This document shows positions 35,217-42,588 of a DNA stretch of 64,000 bases, one piece after another. The position numbers and the translations under genes were made by a program. This stretch comes from Hathewaya massiliensis. Its GTDB lineage: Bacteria; Bacillota; Clostridia; Clostridiales; Clostridiaceae. The notes below the pieces were generated by a model, which worked only from the letters and a program-made list of their open reading frames with translations, did not search any database and had not been told where the DNA came from. The DNA lies in assembly GCF_902143515.1 (NCBI RefSeq), contig NZ_CABFVD010000001.1:62001-126000 (forward strand), given 5' to 3'. Numbering within the stretch: the stretch's first letter is position 1; every line of letters begins with the position of its first letter.

Positions 35217-35849
35217 TCACTGTATTTTTTGGTATAATTCTTTTATACTTTTTATATAATATTCCGGTTTTAGTTTTAATAATTCTTCCCTATTAAGCAT
35301 TGAATAACTTACAAGTGCAGTTTTTGTGCCAGCATTTTTTCCACATAAAATATCATAAGAACTATCACCTACCATTATACACTCACTAGGCTGTAATTTT
35401 AAAATATCACAAGCTTTATATATAGGATCAGGATTTGGTTTATGTAGTTCTGTGTCTTCTGGTGTAACTATAACATCCATATATTTAAGCATTTCACTAA
35501 ACTCTAAGCCTTTTATTGCAGCTTCTCTTCTTTTAGAAGTTACTACAGCTAGCTTGTACCCCTTTTCCTTAAATAATTTAACCCCCTCTAGTGACCCATC
35601 GATATGTCTTGTATACACATCATGAACTCTCATATTATATTCCATATAAAACTTAGTCAGTTCACTCCATTTGTCTCCTCCATACCTCTTCATTGTTACA
35701 TATAATGGTTCTCCAAAAAAGCCTAGTATTTCTTCTCTTTCTACACAAAGCCCTAAAAACTCTTTAAATGTATGTTGAAAGGAATTTATTATAAGCTCAT
35801 TTGTATCCAATAGTGTACCATCTAAATCAAATAATATTCCTTTAATCAT
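35217..35849 (-). CDS. HAD-family phosphatase (PpaX/Gph type)
   Basis: 210 residues with HAD motif I LFDLDGTLLDTNE (7-19), motif II VVTSKR (about 98), motif III Lys in HKPNPDPIY, and motif IV VGDSSYDI. The opening LLDTNELIINSFQHTF is like pyrophosphatase PpaX of Firmicutes, which hydrolyses PPi released by HPr kinase; phosphoglycolate phosphatases are close. Start after GGAGGCAAAT-ATG. Monocistronic. Confidence 0.88.
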   Translation of the reverse strand: MIKGILFDLDGTLLDTNELIINSFQHTFKEFLGLCVEREEILGFFGEPLYVTMKRYGGDKWSELTKFYMEYNMRVHDVYTRHIDGSLEGVKLFKEKGYKLAVVTSKRREAAIKGLEFSEMLKYMDVIVTPEDTELHKPNPDPIYKACDILKLQPSECIMVGDSSYDILCGKNAGTKTALVSYSMLNREELLKLKPEYYIKSIKELYQKIQ

Positions 35850-36257
35850 ATTTGCCTCCTCTAAACCTTATCTATTTGTAATAATAAATTATATCTATTG
35901 TAATAATAACATATATAAATATTTCTTTTAAGTTGTATATAATTATATCTTAAAAACAAGTAAATTTCATTTATTTGTTTTACAATATTCGAGTATTTTT
36001 TCTATTATTTTATAATAACACATTATTGTATTGACATTTTATTTTTATTATAATAAACTTTTAATTATTTTATAAAATGAAATATTTAGCTTTAAAATAT
36101 TCACTTTATCCACTGTCTATTTATTCTAAACCTACTATGGCTTAGAATTACCAAAAGATACTTAGTAGCCTGGATAATTGTATATAAGCTTCGGATAGAG
36201 TTAAAACTCCACCTGAAACTAACAATCCTATTTATAAATCTAAAGGAGGAGAAAATA
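35850..36257. other. glnA upstream region
   Basis: 408 bases with no gene. Between 36031 and 36060 TTGACA with a weak -10 (TAAACT, 17-base gap) may be the glnA promoter. At about 36130-36160 GGCTTAGAATTACC...GATACTTAGTAGCC is followed by a hairpin-module repeat at 36186-36220. The ribosome site AAAGGAGGAG is at 36242-36251. No known glutamine-sensing RNA was recognised. Confidence 0.5.
36186..36220 (+). repeat. Dispersed hairpin repeat in the glnA leader
   Basis: AAGCTTCGG-ATAGAGTTAAAACTCC-ACCTGAAACT, a degenerate copy of the GCTTCAG-GGGAG-CTCCC-CTGAAGC module. Confidence 0.45.
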
Positions 36258-38153
36258 TTGAATAAACTACTTTATACTATTCCTAAAGAAAAACATTCTA
36301 TAAAAGAATTAAAGGAAATACTATTATCTCATAGTGAAATAAAATTTGTATCATTTATGGGTATAGATTTATCTGGTAATGATACAGATGAAAGAATCCC
36401 CATAAGTGTATTTATTGAGGATTTAAACAAATTTCTATATAAAAGTGCTGTTCAAACAGACGGTTCCTCTGTTGTTTTACCTGGTATAGCTTCTTTAAAT
36501 AACGCAAAACTAGATATGATAGCTGACTTAGACTGCACATGGTTTATAGACTATAATTATGAAAATATAGATAGCTCAACTAATCTTCCAATAGGAACTT
36601 TAAAAATTCCATGTTTCCTATTTCATGATAATAAACCAGTGGATTCAAGACATATTCTAAAGAATTCCATGTCTTTATTTAAAGAAGATTTATTAAAACT
36701 ACTAAAAGATAATCCTCATATTTGCAAAGATCATAAATTTAATTTTGAAGAAGTAAAAGATTTAAAATTTACAGTAGCCACAGAACTAGAATTTTGGGTT
36801 AAAACTCCTAACGACAAGGCTCATACTGAGGAACTTACTACTTCACAAGTACTTAAAGAACAATACTGGACCCGTACAAAAGGTGCTGTTAGAACCTCTC
36901 TTGAACAATGTTTACTTTTAATGGAGTCCTATGGTCTAGAACCAGAAATGGCTCATAAAGAAGTTGGAGGGGTAAAAGCTCAATTAGACCAAAGTGGAAC
37001 TTTTACTCATATTATGGAACAGTTAGAAATAGATTGGAAATATTCTGATGCACTGCAAGCTTGTGATAATGAGATTTTTATAAGAAATCTAGTTAAAGAA
37101 ACCTTCAGACAAAATGGTCTTGATGTTATATTTCTTGCAAAACCTATTAATGATGTAGCAGGAAGTGGTGAACACGTCCATGTAGGTGTTGCAGTAGAAC
37201 TTACAAATGGTAATATAATAAACCTATTTACAGCTACAAAAGAACATTTCTTAAGTATAATAGGTTATGGAGCCTTAATGGGAATACTTAAAAATTATGA
37301 AGGAATAAACCCTTTTGTATCTTCTACTAATGACTCTTTAAAAAGGCTAAAACCAGGTTTTGAAGCTCCAGTATGTATAGTAACTTCTCTTGGTCATAGT
37401 ATCCATGTCCCTTCAAGAAATAGGACTATACTAATTGCTTTAATTCGTGATATGGAAAATCCTTATGCTACAAGGTTTGAATTAAGATCACCAAACCCCC
37501 ATACAAACACATATCTAGCTGTATCAACTCTATACCTTTCAATGATAGAGGGTATTGAATACGCAATAACTTGTAATAAAACTGAAGATGATCTTTTAAA
37601 AGAGTTATCTAAAAAGCCTGGAGATACTGCTGAATATTTAGAGCATTCTAGAGCATATAGAAGTGAAGAAAACATTTTTGAAGACTTTACCGAGGAAGAA
37701 AGGGAAATTTTCTTTGGAAAAGCCCCAAAAACTGTATATGAAAATATTAAAAATTTAGATTGTGATGATAAAGTAAACTTTCTTAAAAGAGGCAATGTAT
37801 TTAATAATAAACTTATAAATAGCTTTAAATTAGGAGCTCAAACAAGATGGCTTACAGAAATACAAAATAGGATACTAAATGAATATACAAATGAAATTAG
37901 ACAATATAAAATGGTTCACTCTATAGATAAAGCTTTGGATTTGGATCTAGCTAACTTTCAAAAAATAAATAATTTAAGGTATTATCTAATGAAAGACTCT
38001 TATACTAATATAAGCCTTTTTTCTATGATTAGAGAGGCCATCGATAAAAATGATCTTGAAAAAGTCTCAGAACTTCAAATAGAACTAGAAGAAAAAATGG
38101 ATGAACTTAGACATATGTATACCATATATTTAAAAAACTTAATAGACATTTAA
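36258..38153 (+). CDS. Glutamine synthetase, long clostridial form
   Basis: ATP + glutamate + NH3 to glutamine. 631 residues, longer than type I enzymes (about 445) because of an N-terminal and a helical C-terminal extension (about 500-631). Core motifs: TELEFWVK (metal Glu), MAHKEVGGVKAQLD, NDVAGSGEHVHVGV (ATP/His loop), SRNRTILIALI, RFELRSPNPHTNTYLAVS. Start is TTG at 36258, 6 bases after AAAGGAGGAG. No GlnR-type box was seen. Could also be a specialised glutamine-synthetase-family ligase, but the glutamate-site residues look kept. Confidence 0.88.
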   Translation: MNKLLYTIPKEKHSIKELKEILLSHSEIKFVSFMGIDLSGNDTDERIPISVFIEDLNKFLYKSAVQTDGSSVVLPGIASLNNAKLDMIADLDCTWFIDYNYENIDSSTNLPIGTLKIPCFLFHDNKPVDSRHILKNSMSLFKEDLLKLLKDNPHICKDHKFNFEEVKDLKFTVATELEFWVKTPNDKAHTEELTTSQVLKEQYWTRTKGAVRTSLEQCLLLMESYGLEPEMAHKEVGGVKAQLDQSGTFTHIMEQLEIDWKYSDALQACDNEIFIRNLVKETFRQNGLDVIFLAKPINDVAGSGEHVHVGVAVELTNGNIINLFTATKEHFLSIIGYGALMGILKNYEGINPFVSSTNDSLKRLKPGFEAPVCIVTSLGHSIHVPSRNRTILIALIRDMENPYATRFELRSPNPHTNTYLAVSTLYLSMIEGIEYAITCNKTEDDLLKELSKKPGDTAEYLEHSRAYRSEENIFEDFTEEEREIFFGKAPKTVYENIKNLDCDDKVNFLKRGNVFNNKLINSFKLGAQTRWLTEIQNRILNEYTNEIRQYKMVHSIDKALDLDLANFQKINNLRYYLMKDSYTNISLFSMIREAIDKNDLEKVSELQIELEEKMDELRHMYTIYLKNLIDI

Positions 38154-38240
38154 AGTAATCTTAAAATTTTCTTATTTTAATTTGTATTTTAAATAATTGA
38201 TTAAAGTTTCATTTGATTACACCCTTAGAAATAATTATCA

Positions 38241-38311
38241 GATACGTATCCACTCTAATACCCTCAACTTAAAGAAAGTGGGAGTATTAGGGTTGATAGT
38301 CATGGGATAAA
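38241..38311 (+). repeat. Dispersed repeat copy before the binding-protein gene
   Basis: Hairpin part CCACTCTAATACCC...GGGAGTATTAGGG (38250-38291) overlaps the tail module GTATTAGGGTTGATAGTCAT-GGGATAAA (38284-38311). Located in the leader of the following lipoprotein gene. Confidence 0.6.
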
Positions 38312-38430
38312 ATAACTTTATATTAGTTGTATTGACTTTTATATTTTGTTTAGTTATCATGTATTAGGTTATTGGTATAACTTATACTATTTTATGGAAT
38401 ACTATAAAAAAATATAAAGAGGTGTAATCT

Positions 38431-39390
38431 ATGAAAAAACTTAATAAAGTACTCTACTTATTTTTATGTATAACCATGATCCTATCTTTTTCTGCTTGTG
38501 GCAATACATCTAATAAGGGTAAGGAGTCTAGTGAAAATAAATCTATAGAAACTAAAGATACAAATAAAAGTTATCCAAAAAAGATAAAAGATTTTCTAGG
38601 AAAAGAAATAACTCTAGAAAAAGAACCTACTAGAGTAGTCTCCTTAGCTCCTAGTGCAACTGAAACTATCTTCGCTTTAGGACGTGGAAATCTTTTGGTA
38701 GGAAGAACTGATTATTGTAATTATCCTAAAGAAGCAACTAAAATTGAATCTATAGGTAAGCTTGACGAACCTAATGTAGAAAAGATTATATCACTAAAAC
38801 CAGATGTGGTTTTTTCAACATCACTTACAAAGCCAGGAATTATAAAAAAACTTCAAGATGCCAACATTAAGGTTCTTAATGTCTTAGAAAATACCATGGG
38901 CTTTGAAGATGTATATAAAAATATAAATCTTTTTGGAGATACCTTAAATGCTAAGGATAAATCAGATGAAGTAATTAAAGATATGAAGGATAAAGTAACC
39001 TCCATTTCTAATAAAACTAAAAACACACAAAAACCAAAAGTATATTATGTAATATCTTATGGTGAAGCTGGTGATTATACAGCTACTGGTGATACTTTTA
39101 TAAATGAACTAATAAACCTAGCTGGTGCAGATAATATAGCCAAGGATGCTAAGGGATGGAAATATACAAAAGAAAAGATTATTGCAAATAATCCTGATAT
39201 AATAATAGTATCTAAACACATGGATAGTAAAAAAGGATTTATGAGTAATCCCTCATATAAATCTTTAAAAGCTGTAAAGGAAAATAAAGTATTTGAAATC
39301 GACAATAATAATTTAGATATTCCTAGTCCAAGGTTGGTAGATGGATTAGAGGACCTTACAAAAATAATTCACCCAGAATTATTTAAATAA
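38431..39390 (+). CDS. ABC transporter substrate-binding lipoprotein, Fe(III)/cobalamin type
   Basis: 319 residues. Lipoprotein signal with LSFSAC (Cys about 23), a Lys/Ser/Asn linker to about 50, then a two-lobe type III binding domain: VVSLAPSATETIFALG (about 71), VGRTDYCNYP, IISLKPDVVF and ADNIAKDAKGWKYTKEKIIANNPDIII. Domain wording (PSATE, GRTDYCNYP) is closest to BtuF/cobalamin-type binders. No permease or ATPase gene is beside it, and no cobalamin riboswitch is seen upstream. Start by AAAGAGGTGTAATCT. Confidence 0.88.
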   Translation: MKKLNKVLYLFLCITMILSFSACGNTSNKGKESSENKSIETKDTNKSYPKKIKDFLGKEITLEKEPTRVVSLAPSATETIFALGRGNLLVGRTDYCNYPKEATKIESIGKLDEPNVEKIISLKPDVVFSTSLTKPGIIKKLQDANIKVLNVLENTMGFEDVYKNINLFGDTLNAKDKSDEVIKDMKDKVTSISNKTKNTQKPKVYYVISYGEAGDYTATGDTFINELINLAGADNIAKDAKGWKYTKEKIIANNPDIIIVSKHMDSKKGFMSNPSYKSLKAVKENKVFEIDNNNLDIPSPRLVDGLEDLTKIIHPELFK

Positions 39391-39408
39391 TGAAGTAAAT
39401 TTAAAATT

Positions 39409-39436
39409 GGAATCCTTAAAATAGGATTCCTTTTTT
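39409..39436 (+). terminator. Terminator after the binding-protein gene
   Basis: GGAATCCT / AGGATTCC, 6-base loop, U6. Starts 18 bases after the stop. Confidence 0.88.
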
Positions 39437-39462
39437 AAGGCAATACATAAAGCGATTTTTAG

Positions 39463-39530
39463 GTACATATAAGCCCTTTTCTACCACTTTGAATAATATA
39501 GGGTGTTAGTGTTGATAATCACGAGATAAA
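39463..39530 (+). repeat. Dispersed repeat copy (hairpin remnant plus tail module)
   Basis: TTTTTAGG...ACCACTTTGAATAATATAGG leads into GTGTTAGTGTTGATAATCAC-GAGATAAA (39503-39530), a diverged tail module. Confidence 0.55.
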
Positions 39531-39610
39531 GTGGATTTATAAAAAAATCAAAAATAATAAATATATAGGTGTTCTTATATATTTATTATATATTATAATA
39601 GTTATAAACA

Positions 39611-39684
39611 GAGTTCTTGTTTCAGAGGGAGTTTACCCCTCTTTGAGGAAGATGGAGTATTAGAACGGATAGTCATGGAATAAA
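39611..39684 (+). repeat. Dispersed repeat copy, full two-part unit
   Basis: Hairpin TTTCAGAGGGAGTTTACCCCTCTTTGA (about 39620-39646), spacer GGAAGATGGA, then tail GTATTAGAACGGATAGTCAT-GGAATAAA (39657-39684). With 39687-39764 it forms a tandem pair before the thrE genes. Confidence 0.7.
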
Positions 39685-39686
39685 GA

Positions 39687-39764
39687 GAGTTTTTAGTTTT
39701 ATGGGGAATCTTTACTTCCACTTTGAATAAAATGAAGGTATTAGAGCGGATAGTCATGGATAAA
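39687..39764 (+). repeat. Dispersed repeat copy, full two-part unit (second of tandem pair)
   Basis: Hairpin TTTTATGGGGAATCTTTACTTCCACTTTGAA, spacer TAAAATGAAG, tail GTATTAGAGCGGATAGTCAT-GGATAAA (39738-39764). Ends 6 bases before the ribosome site of the next gene, so transcripts of thrE must carry it. Confidence 0.7.
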
Positions 39765-39782
39765 TGAGAGGAGGATTTAATT

Positions 39783-40565
39783 GTGGATAAAAACAAAAAA
39801 GAAATCTATGAACTAATAAATATTGCATGTAGAATGGGACAAATCATCTTAGAAAATGGGGGAGAAACCTATAGGGTAGAGCAAACTATTAATATTGTAT
39901 GTAAAGCTTATAACTATAAAAACACGGAAAGTTTTGTAACCCCTACTGGAATAATGATTTCCATAACAGACGACAATGATGAAACTATTTCTTTAATTAA
40001 AAGGATAAATTCTAGGACAGTTAATTTAAGTAAAGTCTCCATGATTAATGACCTTTCTAGGAAAATTGGTAGTGGACAAATTCCTATATCTAAACTTAAA
40101 ACCATGTTAAATGACATAGATAATTCTCCAAATTATGCTCAACACACTAAAGCATTTTTTACTGCATTGGCTTCTGGTGCATTTTGTGTACTATTTGGTG
40201 GAGGATTTAGGGATTTTTTAGTATCTTTTATTGTAGGCTTTCTTTTAAATTACCTTGGTATTTATCTTTCTAAAATTGAGGTTAACACATTCTTTATAAA
40301 TGCATTTTCTGGCTTTTTAGCTTCTATATTTGCTATAATAGCTGTTAAATATGGATTAGGAGCTAATGAAGATAAAATTATAATAGGTTCTATAATGCTA
40401 CTACTACCTGGAATTTCTATAACAAATGCCATAAGAGATATTATTGCAGGAGATTTAGTTTCGGGAATATCCAGAACCATTGAAGCTTTTCTAAATGCTA
40501 TTGCTATAGCCTTAGGTACTGGTGTTGGTTTTAATTTTTGGATATCTTTTTTTGGAGGTCTTTAA
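39783..40565 (+). CDS. Threonine/serine exporter family, large subunit (DUF1212)
   Basis: 260 residues. The N-terminal soluble part (about 1-110) has GQIILENGGETYRVEQTI and SFVTPTGIMISI, the conserved ThrE-N signature; five hydrophobic segments follow (about 115-260), with LLPGISITNAIRDIIAGDLVSGI. With the next gene it makes a split ThrE of the Firmicute type. Start is GTG at 39783 behind GAGAGGAGGATTTAATT. Substrate Thr/Ser by family only. Confidence 0.88.
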   Translation: MDKNKKEIYELINIACRMGQIILENGGETYRVEQTINIVCKAYNYKNTESFVTPTGIMISITDDNDETISLIKRINSRTVNLSKVSMINDLSRKIGSGQIPISKLKTMLNDIDNSPNYAQHTKAFFTALASGAFCVLFGGGFRDFLVSFIVGFLLNYLGIYLSKIEVNTFFINAFSGFLASIFAIIAVKYGLGANEDKIIIGSIMLLLPGISITNAIRDIIAGDLVSGISRTIEAFLNAIAIALGTGVGFNFWISFFGGL

Positions 40566-40567
40566 AT

Positions 40568-41059
40568 ATGATTAAGTTACTACTAGATTTAACTTATGCA
40601 TTTCTTGGATCCTTAGGATTTTGTGTATTATTTAACATACGTGGTAAAAGTCTCTTTGCAGCTTCTATTGGTGGAGCTGTTGGTTGGTTTGTTTACGAAT
40701 TAATTCCACTTATGGGGGTAAGTTCTAATAACAATGCTATTTTTATAGCAACTATAGTTATTAGTATATATTCTGAAATCATGGCTAGAATACTAAAACA
40801 ACCTGTTACAGTATTTGTAATTGCCTCTATGATCCCTCTTGTTCCTGGAAGTGGTATGTATTATACAACTTTTGAGGCCGTACAAGGCAATATAGATAAA
40901 GCCGTTGCTCATGGACTAAAAACCCTTTATGATGCTGGTACTATTGCTATAGGAATAATTTTAGTTTCTACCATTGCTAGGATTTTAAAACAAAAAAAAT
41001 TCTTAAATATTAATTTTATTCCTACTAAAAAATCTAAGAAAACTTTAAATACAAAATAA
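40568..41059 (+). CDS. Threonine/serine exporter family, small subunit (DUF3815)
   Basis: 163-residue membrane protein with five hydrophobic segments and the family stretch MIPLVPGSGMYYTTFEAVQG. It corresponds to the C-terminal half of one-chain ThrE. The ATG at 40568 comes 2 bases after the stop of its partner and uses GGAGGTCTTTAAAT inside it; a longer frame from 40538 would overlap the partner and lacks a ribosome site. Confidence 0.88.
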   Translation: MIKLLLDLTYAFLGSLGFCVLFNIRGKSLFAASIGGAVGWFVYELIPLMGVSSNNNAIFIATIVISIYSEIMARILKQPVTVFVIASMIPLVPGSGMYYTTFEAVQGNIDKAVAHGLKTLYDAGTIAIGIILVSTIARILKQKKFLNINFIPTKKSKKTLNTK

Positions 41060-41089
41060 AGATCAACATACCTAGTTGATCTTTATTTT
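41053..41089. terminator. Bidirectional terminator overlapping two stop codons
   Basis: AAAATAAAGATCAAC / GTTGATCTTTATTTT. It includes the stop codons of both convergent genes (thrE small subunit and the CsoR-like gene). Confidence 0.85.
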
Positions 41090-41373
41090 GTAAACATTAT
41101 AAGAGTTTTAATTAATTCATCTAACTTTTTTTCATCTAGATTTTGAGTGTCTTCAACTATGCATTTATTAGCATAGTTTTCAAGTACTATGGCACCTACC
41201 TTGTTCATAGCAGATCTTACTGCTGCTACTTGAACTAATATATCCCTACAAGGTAAATCTTCTGATACCATCTTTTCAATTCCCTTAACCTGTCCTTCAA
41301 TTTTTCTTAATCTTATTAAAATATCTTTTTTCTTATGGTTTTTATTATTTAATTCATTTAAATTACCAGGCAT
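41083..41373 (-). CDS. CsoR/RcnR/FrmR-family repressor, copper His missing
   Basis: 96 residues, all-helical DUF156 repressor: ILIRLRKIEGQVKGIEKM (DNA-binding surface), DLPCRDILVQ with the first Cys, and ENYANKC with the second Cys 29 positions later, as in CsoR (Cys36, Cys65). The CsoR His61 place (four before the second Cys) is Tyr here. Cu(I) binding is thus doubtful; the two-Cys, no-His pattern is that of persulfide sensors such as CstR. No adjacent target gene (copZA or cst) is seen. Confidence 0.85.
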   Translation of the reverse strand: MPGNLNELNNKNHKKKDILIRLRKIEGQVKGIEKMVSEDLPCRDILVQVAAVRSAMNKVGAIVLENYANKCIVEDTQNLDEKKLDELIKTLIMFTK

Positions 41374-41461
41374 AAGCTCACTCCCTATTTAATACAAATG
41401 AAGCTATAGTCCAATTGATTATATCACTTAGCTAATATTTATTCAAATATACGGAGTTTTA

Positions 41462-41983
41462 TTATACTTTTTTAAACTTCCATCTACTAACCATTAAATA
41501 AGATAATAATAAAACAATTATTAAGGTAATTCCTACGTTTAATACTCTATTAATATCAAATAAAGAATAAACTGCGAGAGACATTCCTGCACAAGTAATT
41601 GGAATCCCTGTAAATACTCCCGCAAAATCTGTTATATTGTACTTTGCTAACCTATATGCCCCTGCAACCGGAAAAATTATTAATGATATATATCCTATAA
41701 TTCCTAAACTTCCGAAGTTATTCATGTTAAATACTAATAAAGAAGGTGCAACACCAAAAGATATTAAATCTGCAAGAGAATCTAATTCTTTTCCAATATC
41801 ATTACATACATTTAAGGCCCTTGCTATTCTTCCATCATATCTATCTAATAATGCAGCCAAAATTATAAATAAGCAAGCATATTTATAGGCCCCTTCATAT
41901 GTCATAAGAAGGGAGATTACTCCACAAGATAAGTTGCCTAAAGTAAATATATTCGGTAAAAAACATTTTATTTTTTCACTCAT
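41462..41983 (-). CDS. pssA: CDP-diacylglycerol-serine O-phosphatidyltransferase
   Basis: Membrane enzyme making phosphatidylserine. 173 residues with the CDP-alcohol phosphotransferase motif DRYDGRIARALN...GKELDSLADLISFG (about 42-75; DG..AR..G...D...D). Short form of the Bacillus/Clostridium type with about six membrane segments. Starts after GGAGTTGAATTT-ATG. No psd is adjacent. Confidence 0.93.
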   Translation of the reverse strand: MSEKIKCFLPNIFTLGNLSCGVISLLMTYEGAYKYACLFIILAALLDRYDGRIARALNVCNDIGKELDSLADLISFGVAPSLLVFNMNNFGSLGIIGYISLIIFPVAGAYRLAKYNITDFAGVFTGIPITCAGMSLAVYSLFDINRVLNVGITLIIVLLLSYLMVSRWKFKKV

Positions 41984-42199
41984 AAATTCAACTCCAATTC
42001 CAATTTAAAAAACTTATAATATTCTATTATATAATAATACCATTCATAACTTATATTTCTCTTATATTAATCTTAAATTTACCTTAAATCCTAAATTCAT
42101 AAGTTAATTTACTTATAAACCTATTAATTCCTATTCAACAATTAATTATTTGTTTAAGTATTAACTACAAAAAGTTAATATTTTTTATAAAAAAATAGG

Positions 42200-42228
42200 T
42201 TGACTTTTAATGTTATAAATGCTATGAT
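42200..42228 (+). promoter_or_regulatory. Promoter of abrB
   Basis: TTGACT (42200-42205), 17 bases, TATGAT (42223-42228), 40 bases before the ATG. The rest of 41984-42199 is AT-rich with no further signal. Confidence 0.82.
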
Positions 42229-42268
42229 TTAGTCATAAAAAGTCGAACTTTGTAGAGGAGGTTTTCTA

Positions 42269-42511
42269 ATGAAATCAACAGGTATTGTTAGAAAGATTGA
42301 CGAGTTAGGGAGAATAGTAATTCCAATAGAATTAAGAAGGACTTTAGACATTGAAATTAAAGATTCTCTAGAAATATTCGTAGAAGGTGAACATATCATA
42401 TTAAAGAAATACAATCCTTCTTGTATATTCTGTGGAAATGCAAGAGATGTTATAAACTATAAAGGTAAAAACATCTGCCAATCTTGTTTAACACAATTAA
42501 AGAATGACTAA
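42269..42511 (+). CDS. abrB: AbrB-family transition-state regulator
   Basis: 80 residues. The N-terminal swapped-hairpin DNA-binding domain shows MKSTGIVRKIDELGRIVIP and RRTLDIEIKDSLEIF (residues 1-45). The C-terminal part has CIFCG and CQSC, a possible metal-binding knuckle seen in clostridial AbrB. It would repress transition-phase genes, sporulation and solvent or toxin genes in relatives. AGAGGAGGTTTTCTA-ATG fixes the start. Confidence 0.93.
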   Translation: MKSTGIVRKIDELGRIVIPIELRRTLDIEIKDSLEIFVEGEHIILKKYNPSCIFCGNARDVINYKGKNICQSCLTQLKND

Positions 42512-42546
42512 TTAAGTAATATATTTTTGTACATATATTATTTCAT

Positions 42547-42579
42547 AAAAAGGAGCTTATCTAGTGTAAGCTCCTTTTT
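42547..42579. terminator. Bidirectional terminator between abrB and aspS
   Basis: AAAAAGGAGCTTA / TAAGCTCCTTTTT, 7-base loop, between convergent genes. Confidence 0.9.
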
Positions 42580-42588
42580 ATGTAGAAT

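Noticed and set aside
36031..36257. Glutamine riboswitch before the glutamine synthetase gene
   Set aside because: No glnA or downstream-peptide motif was recognised; only a degenerate repeat hairpin is seen.
38154..38430. Cobalamin riboswitch before the binding-protein gene
   Set aside because: No B12-box or related conserved blocks were found; the structure there is a dispersed repeat.
39463..39764. Possible CRISPR array
   Set aside because: The repeats are hairpins with a 28-base tail, differ from one another, are irregularly spaced and have no cas genes nearby; they match scattered copies elsewhere.
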